NCBI GenBank assembly: GCA_945870465.1
Contig: CAMBSS010000062.1
Location: 1-21,790 of the forward strand
Length of the DNA: 21,790 nt
Direction of reading: 5' to 3'
Source of the DNA: Bordetella parapertussis
GTDB taxonomy: Bacteria; Pseudomonadota; Gammaproteobacteria; Burkholderiales; SG8-41
Of the stretch, positions 7,307 through 14,478 are shown one piece after another (positions within the stretch are counted from its first letter, which is position 1; each line of letters opens with the position of its first letter). Under the pieces are notes generated by a model. It saw only the letters and a list, made by a program, of their open reading frames with translations. It was not told the origin of the DNA and did no database searches. The position numbers and the translations under genes are program-made.

Positions 7307-8226
7307 TTGCTCCCCCGCGGCGCCGCGAAGCCCGCTTCGCCGGGGCCCGGCGGCAGCGGGTTACGGCCGAAAATAAAGCTGGCTGGTTGTTCGTTAATTT
7401 CATTAAGCAAGCGCTCGAGCCCGCGCGACGAGCGCTGCACGTCGTCCAGCAGCACGTTTAGCCGCGGCACCGACTCATTGAGCATGATATCGGACAGCGC
7501 GGCGCCGCTGTTGGTCAAGCGTTCGGCGCCTTGCGCGGCGCGCTCGAACGCTTCGACGCGCTGGTTCATATTGGCGAGCAGCGTGTCGGCCCTCTTCAGC
7601 ACCACCCCGGTGTCATTCACCAGCGCCGGCAACGCCTTGATGGCCGGCTCCATGGCAGCTGCAATGGTGGCGAATTTGCCGGTCGCCTGGTCGAGATTGC
7701 GCAATGTGCTTACCAGTTGTTTCTGGTTGTCGTCGCTCAACAGCTCGTCAACGCGCTTGGCGGCCTTGTTGAAACTTACGATCATCTCCTGGCCCGCTTC
7801 GCTCACGTTGTCCATGAACGACTGCCTGACCTCGATGCGCGCGAGTTGATCGCCTTCGGCTTTGAGCGGCGCCGGCTTTTTGCCGTCGTCGTCCAGAATC
7901 ACGTAAGCAAGACCGGTCACGCCCTGCGAGCCCAACTGCGCGTAAGTGCCCTGGCTCAACGGCGTGCCGGTCTGCACCAGGACCCGGATCAGAATGGCGC
8001 GCGCGTCGTCCTTGTCGAACTTGATGTCCACCACCTTGCCGACCGTCACGCCGCGGTAGCGCACCGGCGCCTGCGCGTTGAGTCCCGACACCGGGTGGTG
8101 CGAAACCAGCAGGTATTCGTTGTTTTCCACCGTATCGCCGCTGAACCACAGCGCGGCCACGACCACGCCAATGCCGAGCAGGATGGTGAACAATCCCGCC
8201 GCCAGTGCATAAGCCCTGTTTTCCAT
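7303..8226 (-). CDS. MCE/MlaD-family membrane-anchored lipid-binding protein
   Basis: MCE proteins form hexameric rings that carry lipids between the inner membrane permease and the periplasm. Here one N-terminal anchor helix (about residues 7-29) is followed by a single MCE domain (about 38-115) with VSGLNAQAPVRYRGVTVGKV and GVTGLAYVILDDD. The rest is a long helical region ending in a Pro/Gly-rich tail. At 307 residues with one MCE domain it resembles the single-domain MCE proteins of betaproteobacterial operons more than multi-domain PqiB. GGGAG lies about 10 nt before the ATG. The 61-nt gap to the ATPase gene upstream contains a 12-bp perfect palindrome (8262-8273) of unknown role. The downstream lipoprotein gene overlaps by 4 nt. 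Confidence 0.93.
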   Translation of the reverse strand: MENRAYALAAGLFTILLGIGVVVAALWFSGDTVENNEYLLVSHHPVSGLNAQAPVRYRGVTVGKVVDIKFDKDDARAILIRVLVQTGTPLSQGTYAQLGSQGVTGLAYVILDDDGKKPAPLKAEGDQLARIEVRQSFMDNVSEAGQEMIVSFNKAAKRVDELLSDDNQKQLVSTLRNLDQATGKFATIAAAMEPAIKALPALVNDTGVVLKRADTLLANMNQRVEAFERAAQGAERLTNSGAALSDIMLNESVPRLNVLLDDVQRSSRGLERLLNEINEQPASFIFGRNPLPPGPGEAGFAAPRGSK

Positions 8227-8287
8227 GCTTGCTTACTCCCTTTAAAAGCTGCCGCCGGGCGCTGGTGCACCAGGCTTGAAGCAACCG

Positions 8288-9082
8288 TCAGGTCATCGAC
8301 ACGATGGCATTGACCGCCCGCACTGCTTCGAGCGCGCGCCGCCCGCGCTCGCCCATGAAAAAATTGCAGATAAAAGAATGCGGGTTGGCCACCACTTCAT
8401 CCAGCGTGCCGACGATTTCCAGGCGCTGATCGCACAATACCGCGACCCGGTCAGAGAGCGCCACCAGCGTGTCGAGGTCGTGCGTCACCATTACCACCGT
8501 CAGCTTCAGCTCGCGATGCAATTCCTTGATCAGCGTCACGAAACTCTCGCTGCGGTCGGGATCGAGGCCGGCCGTCGGCTCGTCGAGAAACAGCAGTTCC
8601 GGCTCTAGCGCGAGTGCGCGCGCCAGCGCGATGCGCTTGATCATGCCGCCCGACAGCTCGGCCGGCATCTTGGACGCGTGACGCGGCTCTATCCCCACCA
8701 TGTCGAGTTTCATCATGACGAGATCGTGGATCAACCCCTCGTCGAGCGCGCGCAGTTCGCGCAGCGGCAACGCGACGTTGTCATACACTGTCAGCGCGCT
8801 GAAGAGGGCGCCCTCCTGGAACAACATGCCCCAGCGGTCGCGCAGCTTGCGCAACTGGCTGGCATTGCTGCCGTGCAATGAGACGCCGAACACGCGCACC
8901 TCGCCGCGCGACGGCCGCTCCAGGCCCAGCATCTGGCGCAGCATCGTGGTCTTGCCGCTGCCAGAACCGCCCACCAGCGACATGATTTCGCCGCGCCGCA
9001 CGCACAAATCGATATTGCGATGCACGACGTTGTCGCCGAACTGCGTCCACAGGCCCTTCACCTCGATGATGCAATCTTCCAT
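8288..9082 (-). CDS. MlaF-like ABC transporter ATP-binding protein
   Basis: This is the cytoplasmic ATPase of the MCE lipid transporter. Visible are Walker A GGSGSGKT (38-45), a Q-loop region (LFQEGALF), signature LSGGM, Walker B LLFLDEPTAGLDP and switch His in VMVTHDL. The SGGM signature and the LFQEGALFSALTVYDNVALPL segment are typical of MlaF/Ttg2A-type ATPases. The 264-residue length fits. I start it at the ATG at 9082, not at upstream codons of the same open frame, because MEDCIIEVKGLW is the natural start of the domain and the ATG overlaps the permease stop by one base (TGATG), a standard coupling arrangement. It sits between the permease and MCE genes. Confidence 0.95.
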   Translation of the reverse strand: MEDCIIEVKGLWTQFGDNVVHRNIDLCVRRGEIMSLVGGSGSGKTTMLRQMLGLERPSRGEVRVFGVSLHGSNASQLRKLRDRWGMLFQEGALFSALTVYDNVALPLRELRALDEGLIHDLVMMKLDMVGIEPRHASKMPAELSGGMIKRIALARALALEPELLFLDEPTAGLDPDRSESFVTLIKELHRELKLTVVMVTHDLDTLVALSDRVAVLCDQRLEIVGTLDEVVANPHSFICNFFMGERGRRALEAVRAVNAIVSMT

Positions 9083-10224
9083 CAGCTGATGCCGATGTCT
9101 TTGAACATGATGGCGAAGATCGCATCGACGATGATGACGACGGTGATCGACGTCACTACCGAATTGGTGGTGCCGATGCCGAGGCTTTCGGTATTGGGCT
9201 CGATACGCAGGCCAAAATGGCAGGCGACGAGCGCGATCAGGAGGCCGAACACCGCGCCCTTGCCGAGGCCCAGCCACAGGTTGGCGATCGGCACCGCATC
9301 GGGCAGGCTCGACAGAAAGTAGGCATAGCCGATGCCGAGCTCGGCCTGCGCCGACACCATGCCGCCGATCATGGCGATGGAATTTGTCCACAACACGATC
9401 AACGGCATGGAGATGGCCAGTGCCAGCATTTTCGGCAATATCAGGCGCAGCGTCTGCGGAATCCCCATGACCGCCATCGCATCGAGTTCCTGCGTGACGC
9501 GCATGACGCCCAGTTGGGCGGTAATCGCCGACCCTGAGCGCCCGGCAATCAGGATAGCCGCCAGCACCGGACCGAGTTCGCGCACGACACTGATGCCGAG
9601 AATGTTGATGATGAATGCGTCGGCGCCGAACAGCTTCAGCTGCTGCGCCGACAGATAAGAAAGCACGACGCCGACCAGGAAACCGACCAATGCCGTAATG
9701 CCGAGCGCCTGGGTACCGGTGCGGTAGATGTTGGACGAGATCTCGCGCCACGGAATGAGGGCCGGCCGCCGCACCATATTGCCGGCATCCAGCACGACCT
9801 GGCCCAATACCATGACCATGGTCGTGAAGTGGTCGACCACCCGCAGCACCTTGCGGCCGATTGCCACAATGATCCACAACGGGTCGCGGGGCGCTGCCGC
9901 AACCGCCGGATCGGCCGGTATCTCGAGATGCCTGAAAATCGCCTCGTGCTCGGGTTTAAGCGTGAGGTGGGCGGCGCGCTGCCGGCCCCAGGCGCGCCAC
10001 AACAGCATCGCTCCCGCATGGTCTATCACCGCGACCTCGCGCAGATCCCACTGCGAATTCCGGTCCGTCGCGTATTCGCCCAGCCGTGGCACGAGCTCGG
10101 CCAGGCGCAGTTCCAGCCCGCGTAAATTCCACGCCCCGCTCAACACCAGGCAGCGCGCGCGGCCGGCTGCCGTAACTAACCTGACTTCAGGCTCCAGGCT
10201 AGCCTCGGACGCGGAATTCGGCAT
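9082..10224 (-). CDS. MlaE-family permease with N-terminal STAS-like domain
   Basis: This is the inner-membrane permease of an MCE-type ABC lipid transporter. Residues about 1-110 form a soluble STAS-like domain (LVLSGAWNLRGLELRLAEL, then WDLREVAVIDHAGAMLLWRA). Residues about 120-380 are the MlaE permease, with a conserved RELGPVLAAILIAGRSGSAI block and five or so membrane helices. In the E. coli Mla system the STAS protein is the separate subunit MlaB; here it is fused to the permease and no separate mlaB is present. No strong ribosome binding site precedes the ATG, but the domain boundary supports the start. It is the first gene of the operon and has a good sigma-70 promoter about 70 nt upstream. 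Confidence 0.94.
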   Translation of the reverse strand: MPNSASEASLEPEVRLVTAAGRARCLVLSGAWNLRGLELRLAELVPRLGEYATDRNSQWDLREVAVIDHAGAMLLWRAWGRQRAAHLTLKPEHEAIFRHLEIPADPAVAAAPRDPLWIIVAIGRKVLRVVDHFTTMVMVLGQVVLDAGNMVRRPALIPWREISSNIYRTGTQALGITALVGFLVGVVLSYLSAQQLKLFGADAFIINILGISVVRELGPVLAAILIAGRSGSAITAQLGVMRVTQELDAMAVMGIPQTLRLILPKMLALAISMPLIVLWTNSIAMIGGMVSAQAELGIGYAYFLSSLPDAVPIANLWLGLGKGAVFGLLIALVACHFGLRIEPNTESLGIGTTNSVVTSITVVIIVDAIFAIMFKDIGIS

Positions 10225-10296
10225 AAGTGAGCGCTTATTTTCTTCGGGAACAGGACGGGTTTACCCGCTGTAGCTACCTGATTAAGAAACGTTTTT

Positions 10297-10325
10297 ATCT
10301 TATCCGTATGGACGCAACAAGTCAA
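10297..10325 (-). promoter_or_regulatory. Sigma-70-type promoter for the MCE lipid-transport operon
   Basis: On the minus strand TTGACT (10325-10320) and TAAGAT (10302-10297) are separated by 17 nt, close to the sigma-70 consensus and well above the background of this GC-rich DNA. A transcript would start near 10290 and have a leader of about 65 nt before the permease ATG. Confidence 0.6.
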
Positions 10326-10372
10326 AAATTCAGTCGCTTGACAGTAATTTGGTGCGGTGCAATAAAAAAGTC

Positions 10373-10400
10373 TTGACTTGCGACTCCCAACCCATATAAT
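10373..10400 (+). promoter_or_regulatory. Sigma-70-type promoter for the phasin gene
   Basis: TTGACT (10373-10378) and a perfect TATAAT (10395-10400) are spaced by 16 nt. This is the best promoter in the window. It predicts a transcript start near 10407 and a leader of about 97 nt. A second -35-like TTGACA at 10338-10343 has only a weak -10 partner (AATAAA at 10361-10366). Confidence 0.72.
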
Positions 10401-10503
10401 TTGCTTTGTGCGATGCGGCAATTCCGCGATTTCAAATTCGCAGCGCAGTGGTTCCGCGAAGCAAACAGATGATTTTAATGTCTTTTTTTATAAGGAGATT
10501 CAA

Positions 10504-11043
10504 ATGTTCCAAACTCCCGAACAGATTATGGCACTCAATAAAGCCAACCTGGAAGCCGCGGTCCGCTTTGCCGGTATCGCGCTGGAAGGCGCCGAGCGCA
10601 TGCTCGAACTGCAACTGAAAACCGCGAAAAGCGCGTTTGCCGACGGCGTGCAGCAAGCCAAGGTAGTGACCGAAATGAAGGACGTGCAGGAATTCGCGCA
10701 CCTGAAGAACACGATGGCCCAGCCGACCCTGGAAAAAGCCACCAGCTACGTCAAGAGCATTTACGACGTCGCCGCCGCGACCCAGTCGGAAATCAACAAA
10801 CTGGTCGAAGAGCAAGTCGCCGAGTTCAACAAGAAAATGGTGACGAGCCTCGACAAAGTCGTGAAATCGGCCCCGGCCGGTTCCGAAGTCGCCGTTGCCG
10901 CCGTCAAATCGGCGATCACGGCGGTCAATTCGGCCTACGACAACATGTCCAAATCGGCCAAGCAGTTCGCCGACATGACGCAGGCGAATGTCGAAGCCGC
11001 GACGACCCAGGCTGTGCACGCGACGAAGAAAAAAGCCGCTTAA
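10504..11043 (+). CDS. phaP: Phasin family protein (polyhydroxyalkanoate granule-associated)
   Basis: Phasins coat polyhydroxyalkanoate granules and control their number and size. The 179-residue product begins MFQTPEQIMALNKANLEAA, the usual opening of the Phasin_2 type. It is almost entirely amphipathic helix rich in Ala, Lys, Glu and Gln, with no cysteine, and ends in a lysine/alanine tail. The start at 10504 is set by AAGGAG (10492-10497), 6 nt upstream. The open frame extends further upstream, to an ATG at 10378, but that would place the coding start at the promoter itself. A strong promoter, strong ribosome binding site and strong terminator fit an abundant single-gene transcript. Several phasin paralogs usually occur per genome, so the symbol is generic. 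Confidence 0.92.
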   Translation: MFQTPEQIMALNKANLEAAVRFAGIALEGAERMLELQLKTAKSAFADGVQQAKVVTEMKDVQEFAHLKNTMAQPTLEKATSYVKSIYDVAAATQSEINKLVEEQVAEFNKKMVTSLDKVVKSAPAGSEVAVAAVKSAITAVNSAYDNMSKSAKQFADMTQANVEAATTQAVHATKKKAA

Positions 11044-11063
11044 TTCCGGCTCCAGCAGCAAAT

Positions 11064-11094
11064 AAAAAACCCGGGCGATGCCCGGGTTTTTTTT
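11064..11094 (+). terminator. Intrinsic terminator of the phasin gene
   Basis: CCCGGGC (11070-11076) pairs with GCCCGGG (11080-11086) around a 3-nt loop. Six flanking A residues (11064-11069) and eight T residues (11087-11094) follow the classical Rho-independent pattern. It begins 20 nt after the phasin stop. Confidence 0.92.
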
Positions 11095-11135
11095 CGTTCA
11101 CGGAAACCTATTCGGGGATTTACGCCCGGCAGGAA

Positions 11136-11168
11136 GTCCCCTTGGGGGACAAGGGACGTGCCCCTTGT
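11136..11168. other. Cluster of overlapping, mutually exclusive short hairpins
   Basis: Three stems compete in 33 nt: GTCCCC/GGGGAC (11136-11150), CCCTTG/CAAGGG (11139-11155) and ACAAGGG/CCCTTGT (11149-11168). A direct repeat CCCCTTG (11138-11144 and 11161-11167) flanks the shared CAAGGG, so either copy can pair with it. The cluster lies in the 172-nt gap between the convergent phasin and CinA-like genes. Structure is visible; function unknown. Confidence 0.5.
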
Positions 11169-11186
11169 TCGTAAAATGGGATTTTC

Positions 11187-11224
11187 ACGCCTTAACCCTA
11201 TCGAGCTTGATAGGGTTAAGGCGT
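11187..11224 (-). terminator. Perfect 16-bp hairpin over the CinA-like gene's stop codon; no U-tract
   Basis: Arms 11187-11202 and 11209-11224 are exact reverse complements around a 6-nt loop. Read on the minus strand, the TAA stop of the CinA-like gene is at arm positions 7-9. No T-run follows. It may define the 3' end of that transcript and also back up the phasin terminator from the other side. Confidence 0.6.
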
Positions 11225-11959
11225 TTCTGCCCACCCGAAACCGAGGCTGACGACCCCGCTTTTGAGTGCTGCGATCGCCGCCGGTATGCTCTGCGCTTCG
11301 CCACGCACGCCGAGCTCGATATAGCGGTCGGTTTCGCTCATGTGCGGCAGGCTGAATACTTTCAGACCCGGAAACCGCGCGAGCGTTGCGTTCATCAAGT
11401 CGATCAGCTGGCTCTCCCCCGCCCCGCGCACGACGATCGCGCTTTCGGCGACGCTGCCGGCGGCGTGCTGGTCCGCATACCAGTTGTCGAGCACCCACGC
11501 CATCATCGGCCACGCCATCTGCGGAAAACCCGGCACGAAATGATGGTGCCGCATGCTGAATCCCGGGATCCGGTTGTACGGATTGGGAACGATGCGGCTG
11601 CCGCGCGGGAATTCGCCCATCTTCAAGCGCTGCGGCGTGATGTCGGTAACGAAGCGCGCGCGGATCTCGGCTTCGGCGTCGGGATGCAGGTGGAGTTCGA
11701 CGCCGGCTGCATCGGCCGCGCATTGCCGCGTGTGGTCATCGGGAGTGGCGCCGATGCCGCCGAAACTGAAGACGACATCGTCGGTGGCGAACGTACGCTT
11801 GAGCGTCGCGGTGATCAGCGGGGGTTCGTCGGCCAGATACTGGCACCAGGCGAGTTCCAGGCCGCGCTCGCCGAGCGTGGAGATGACCTGCGCCATATGC
11901 TTGTCCTGGCGTTTGCCGGACATGATTTCATCGCCGATGATGATTGCGCCAAATTGCAT
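11216..11959 (-). CDS. CinA-N/MoaB-fold molybdopterin-binding domain protein
   Basis: The protein has the MoCF_biosynth (molybdopterin-binding) fold shared by MoaB, MogA and the N-terminal half of CinA. It opens MQFGAIIIGDEIMSGKRQDKH, matching the CinA pattern of a strand followed by GDEI-x-G and a nearby Asp. The GGIGATPDDHTRQ motif (about 67-79) matches the GGxGxTxDD nucleotide/pterin-binding loop. At 247 residues it lacks the C-terminal CinA deamidase (PncC) domain, so nicotinamide mononucleotide deamidase activity is not expected. AAAGG lies about 7 nt before the ATG. The upstream gap to the CBS gene is filled by repeat copy A, ending 18 nt before this start. Precise role unknown. Confidence 0.85.
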   Translation of the reverse strand: MQFGAIIIGDEIMSGKRQDKHMAQVISTLGERGLELAWCQYLADEPPLITATLKRTFATDDVVFSFGGIGATPDDHTRQCAADAAGVELHLHPDAEAEIRARFVTDITPQRLKMGEFPRGSRIVPNPYNRIPGFSMRHHHFVPGFPQMAWPMMAWVLDNWYADQHAAGSVAESAIVVRGAGESQLIDLMNATLARFPGLKVFSLPHMSETDRYIELGVRGEAQSIPAAIAALKSGVVSLGFGWAETP

Positions 11960-11977
11960 GGATAACCTTTAAAAACT

Positions 11978-12150
11978 CTTGAGCCGCCAAGGATTCATTT
12001 CAATACCCCCTTGAGGGATACGCGAAGGAAACAAGAAAACACAAACTGTGAACCGTAAACCGTAGGACGCGATTTCCTGGCGCAGGATCGCCTGTCGTTT
12101 TTTTGCCCTCCTTTGCGTCCTTCGCGTCCTCCGCGTCCTTCGCGGTTCAA
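11978..12150. repeat. Foldback intergenic repeat, copy A
   Basis: A 173-bp element with imperfect terminal inverted repeats. Its left end reads CTTGAGCCGCCAAGG, then a 27-nt cassette (11993-12019), then ACGCGAAGG and A-rich AAACAAGAAAAC. Its right end is a four-step 9-bp ladder (CCTTTGCGT, CCTTCGCGT, CCTCCGCGT, CCTTCGCGG; 12110-12145) closing with TTCAA. Copy B at 21597-21765 has the same design in the opposite orientation. The stretch 11984-12014 is identical over 31 bp to the reverse complement of 21730-21760. No open frame or transposase is present, so it resembles a MITE-like or ERIC-like non-autonomous palindrome. No clear target duplication is visible. Confidence 0.85.
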
Positions 12151-12157
12151 TGTCTTA

Positions 12158-12586
12158 CTAACTGTGAATATAAGTCTCGAGCTGCTGGATCATGACCTGC
12201 TGCTCGGAAATCGTTTCCTTCACGAGGTCGCCGATCGACAGCACGCCGATCAGCTGGTCGTTCTCGAGCACCGGCAGATGGCGTATGCGCTTGTCGGTCA
12301 TCAGCGCCATGCATTCTTCCACCGTGTTCTTTGGCTGCACGCAGACTACGCGTTCAGTCATGATTTCCTTGACCGGGGTGTCGTGCGACGACTTGCCCTG
12401 CAGGATCACCTTGCGCGCGTAATCACGCTCGGACAGGATGCCCGCGAGCCTGCCGTTCTCGACCACGAGCAGCGCGCCGATGTCTTTTTCCGCCATCTGC
12501 TTGAGCGCCTCGAAAACGCGCGTGTCGGGGCTGATGGTGCACAGCGCCTTGGTCTTGCCCTGCAGCAACTGCTTGACCGTTTTCAT
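12158..12586 (-). CDS. Tandem CBS-domain protein
   Basis: This is a stand-alone pair of CBS domains (142 residues), a small cytoplasmic module that usually senses adenine nucleotides and regulates a partner. The domains lie at about 10-60 (TRVFEALKQMAEKDIGALLVVENGRLAGILSERD) and 73-130 (VKEIMTERVVCVQPKNTVEECMALM through HLPVLENDQLIGVLSIGDL). The start at 12586 is set by GGAGG (12592-12596), 5 nt upstream; the open frame runs further, to 12763, but those residues are low-complexity basic sequence overlapping the divergent ABC gene. A weak promoter-like pair (TTGCGC, 16 nt, TACACT) lies upstream on the minus strand. The partner is unknown. The CinA-like gene follows on the same strand after repeat copy A. 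Confidence 0.92.
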   Translation of the reverse strand: MKTVKQLLQGKTKALCTISPDTRVFEALKQMAEKDIGALLVVENGRLAGILSERDYARKVILQGKSSHDTPVKEIMTERVVCVQPKNTVEECMALMTDKRIRHLPVLENDQLIGVLSIGDLVKETISEQQVMIQQLETYIHS

Positions 12587-12713
12587 CGCATCCTCCGTTG
12601 GCTGTTTGGTTTCCAGTGTAATCCAATAATGCGCGGGCGCAAACGCCTGTGGCGGTTTATAGTTTGTCGGTCGCCGGCACCTGCCGCGCTTCCCCTGAGT
12701 CCGGACTCTTAAC

Positions 12714-14447
12714 ATGCGAAAATCGAACAATAGTTTCCTGCCCGATTTGTGGGCGCTGACCAAACCCTACTGGTTCTCCGAGGAGCGCTGGGCCGCGCGC
12801 GGCCTGCTGGCGGTCATCATCGCGCTTAATCTCGGGCTGGTCTATATCAGCGTCCTGCTCAACCAGTGGAACAACGATTTCTACAACACGCTGCAAAACA
12901 TGGACAAGGACGGCTTTTTTCACCAGATTGCAAAGTTCGGCGTGATTGCCACTGCGTACATCATCGTTGCCGTCTACCAACTGTATTTGAACCAGATGCT
13001 GCAGATCCGCTGGCGCCGCTGGCTGACCGGCCGCTACCTCGCCGACTGGATTGGCGAGCGCACCTACTACCGGCTGCAACTCACCGACCGCGGCACCGAC
13101 AACCCCGACCAGCGGATAGCCGACGACCTGGCGGCATTCTGCGACAAGACACTGAACCTGACGCTCGGGCTGATGTCGTCGGTGGTCACGCTGATTTCAT
13201 TCGTCACCATCCTGTGGGGGCTGTCGGGCACGCTGACCTTTCCGCTCAACGGCAGCGAAATCAGCATTCCCGGTTACATGGTGTGGGTCGCGCTGGTGTA
13301 CGCCATCGTCGGCACGGTATTGATACATGTGATCGGCTGGCCGCTGATCGGACTGAACTTCAACCAGCAGAAGTTCGAGGCCAACTTCCGCTTTTCACTG
13401 ATCAGGTTCCGCGAGAACGCGGAATCGATCGCGCTCTACGCCGGCGAACCCGACGAGATACGCGGCCTCAATCATCGCTTTGCCGACGTCGTGGCGAACT
13501 GGTGGGCCATCATGAAACGCCAGAAGTTGCTGACGTGGTTCCGCTCCGGCTACAACCAGATAGCGCTCATCTTTCCGTTCGTGGTCGCCGCCCCGCGCTA
13601 TTTCGCGGGCAGCATACAACTGGGCGGCCTGATGCAGACGGCGTCCGCATTCAACCAGGTGCAGGACGCGCTATCTTGGTTCGTCAACGCCTACACGCAG
13701 TTGGCGGAATGGCGGGCGACCGTCGAGCGCCTGACGACGTTCCGCAACGCGACTCACCGCGCCCAGCATGAAGCGCAAACCAGCGCCGGCGTGACAACCG
13801 CCACCAATGACGGTGAAACTTATACGGCGCGCGACGTCAAAATCGATCTGCCGGGCGGACAACCGCTGCTCGCGCCGTTCAGCGTTGAATTCAAGCCCGG
13901 TGAGAGCGTGCTCGTCACCGGCCCGTCCGGGTCGGGCAAAAGCACTTTGTTCCGCGCGCTCGCCGGCATCTGGCCGTTTGGCGGCGGCACCGTGGCGCGG
14001 CCGCACGACGGCCGCATATTGTTCCTGCCGCAGAAACCCTACCTGACAATAGGCACGCTGCGCGAGCAACTATGCTATCCCGCCGCCAGCGGCGCTTACA
14101 GCGACGACGCATTGCGTGCGGCGCTCACCGACTGCAGGCTGGAACACTTCACCGGCCGCCTTGACGAAGAACAGCACTGGGCGCAATTGCTCTCGGGCGG
14201 CGAGCAGCAACGCATTGCGTTCGCGCGCGCCCTGCTGCACAAACCCGGCTGGCTGTTCATGGACGAGGCGACTTCGGCGCTCGACGAAACGACGGAAGCG
14301 GCGCTCTATCACCTGCTGAAAGAACGGCTGCCGCGCACCACCGTAGTCAGCATCGGGCACCGCGCGAACCTGCGGCAGTTCCATCAGCGGCGGCTGGAAA
14401 TACGCACGGACGGCGCCCGCGCCGGCACGCTCGAGTGGGCGACGTGA
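12714..14447 (+). CDS. SbmA/BacA-YddA-type ABC transporter, fused permease and ATPase
   Basis: This is a half-transporter with an SbmA/BacA-like membrane domain (about residues 25-340) fused to an ABC ATPase (about 370-577), working as a homodimer in the inner membrane. The permease part has the family's LNQWNNDFYNTLQ near residue 50, WRRWLTGRYLADWI near 100, and NPDQRIADDLAAF. Walker A is GPSGSGKS at 403-410, signature LSGGEQQR from 493, and Walker B LFMDEATSALDE just after. Total 577 residues matches YddA-like proteins. Related proteins import peptides, antimicrobial peptides or cobalamin, but the substrate here is not determinable. No strong ribosome binding site precedes the ATG; a TATAGT at 12658-12663 is a possible -10 without a clear -35. 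It is convergent with the GGDEF-EAL gene after 31 nt. Confidence 0.93.
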   Translation: MRKSNNSFLPDLWALTKPYWFSEERWAARGLLAVIIALNLGLVYISVLLNQWNNDFYNTLQNMDKDGFFHQIAKFGVIATAYIIVAVYQLYLNQMLQIRWRRWLTGRYLADWIGERTYYRLQLTDRGTDNPDQRIADDLAAFCDKTLNLTLGLMSSVVTLISFVTILWGLSGTLTFPLNGSEISIPGYMVWVALVYAIVGTVLIHVIGWPLIGLNFNQQKFEANFRFSLIRFRENAESIALYAGEPDEIRGLNHRFADVVANWWAIMKRQKLLTWFRSGYNQIALIFPFVVAAPRYFAGSIQLGGLMQTASAFNQVQDALSWFVNAYTQLAEWRATVERLTTFRNATHRAQHEAQTSAGVTTATNDGETYTARDVKIDLPGGQPLLAPFSVEFKPGESVLVTGPSGSGKSTLFRALAGIWPFGGGTVARPHDGRILFLPQKPYLTIGTLREQLCYPAASGAYSDDALRAALTDCRLEHFTGRLDEEQHWAQLLSGGEQQRIAFARALLHKPGWLFMDEATSALDETTEAALYHLLKERLPRTTVVSIGHRANLRQFHQRRLEIRTDGARAGTLEWAT

Positions 14448-14478
14448 AAATCGGCCGCGCGCGGCACGGATTGAGCGT

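Noticed and set aside
8262..8273. 12-bp perfect palindrome CTGGTGCACCAG inside the MCE operon
   Set aside because: A single short palindrome with no second copy or promoter beside it; not enough to call an operator.
9083..9877. Long N-terminal extension of the MlaF-like ATPase frame
   Set aside because: The extension overlaps the MlaE-like permease in another frame and is low-complexity; the ATPase starts naturally at MEDCIIEVKG, coupled through TGATG.
10378..10503. 42-residue N-terminal extension of the phasin
   Set aside because: It would begin inside the promoter; the strong AAGGAG and the family N-terminus place the start at 10504.
14456..14467. GCCGCGCGCGGC palindrome between two convergent genes as a terminator
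   Set aside because: It is pure alternating G/C with no loop and no T-run; expected by chance in this composition.
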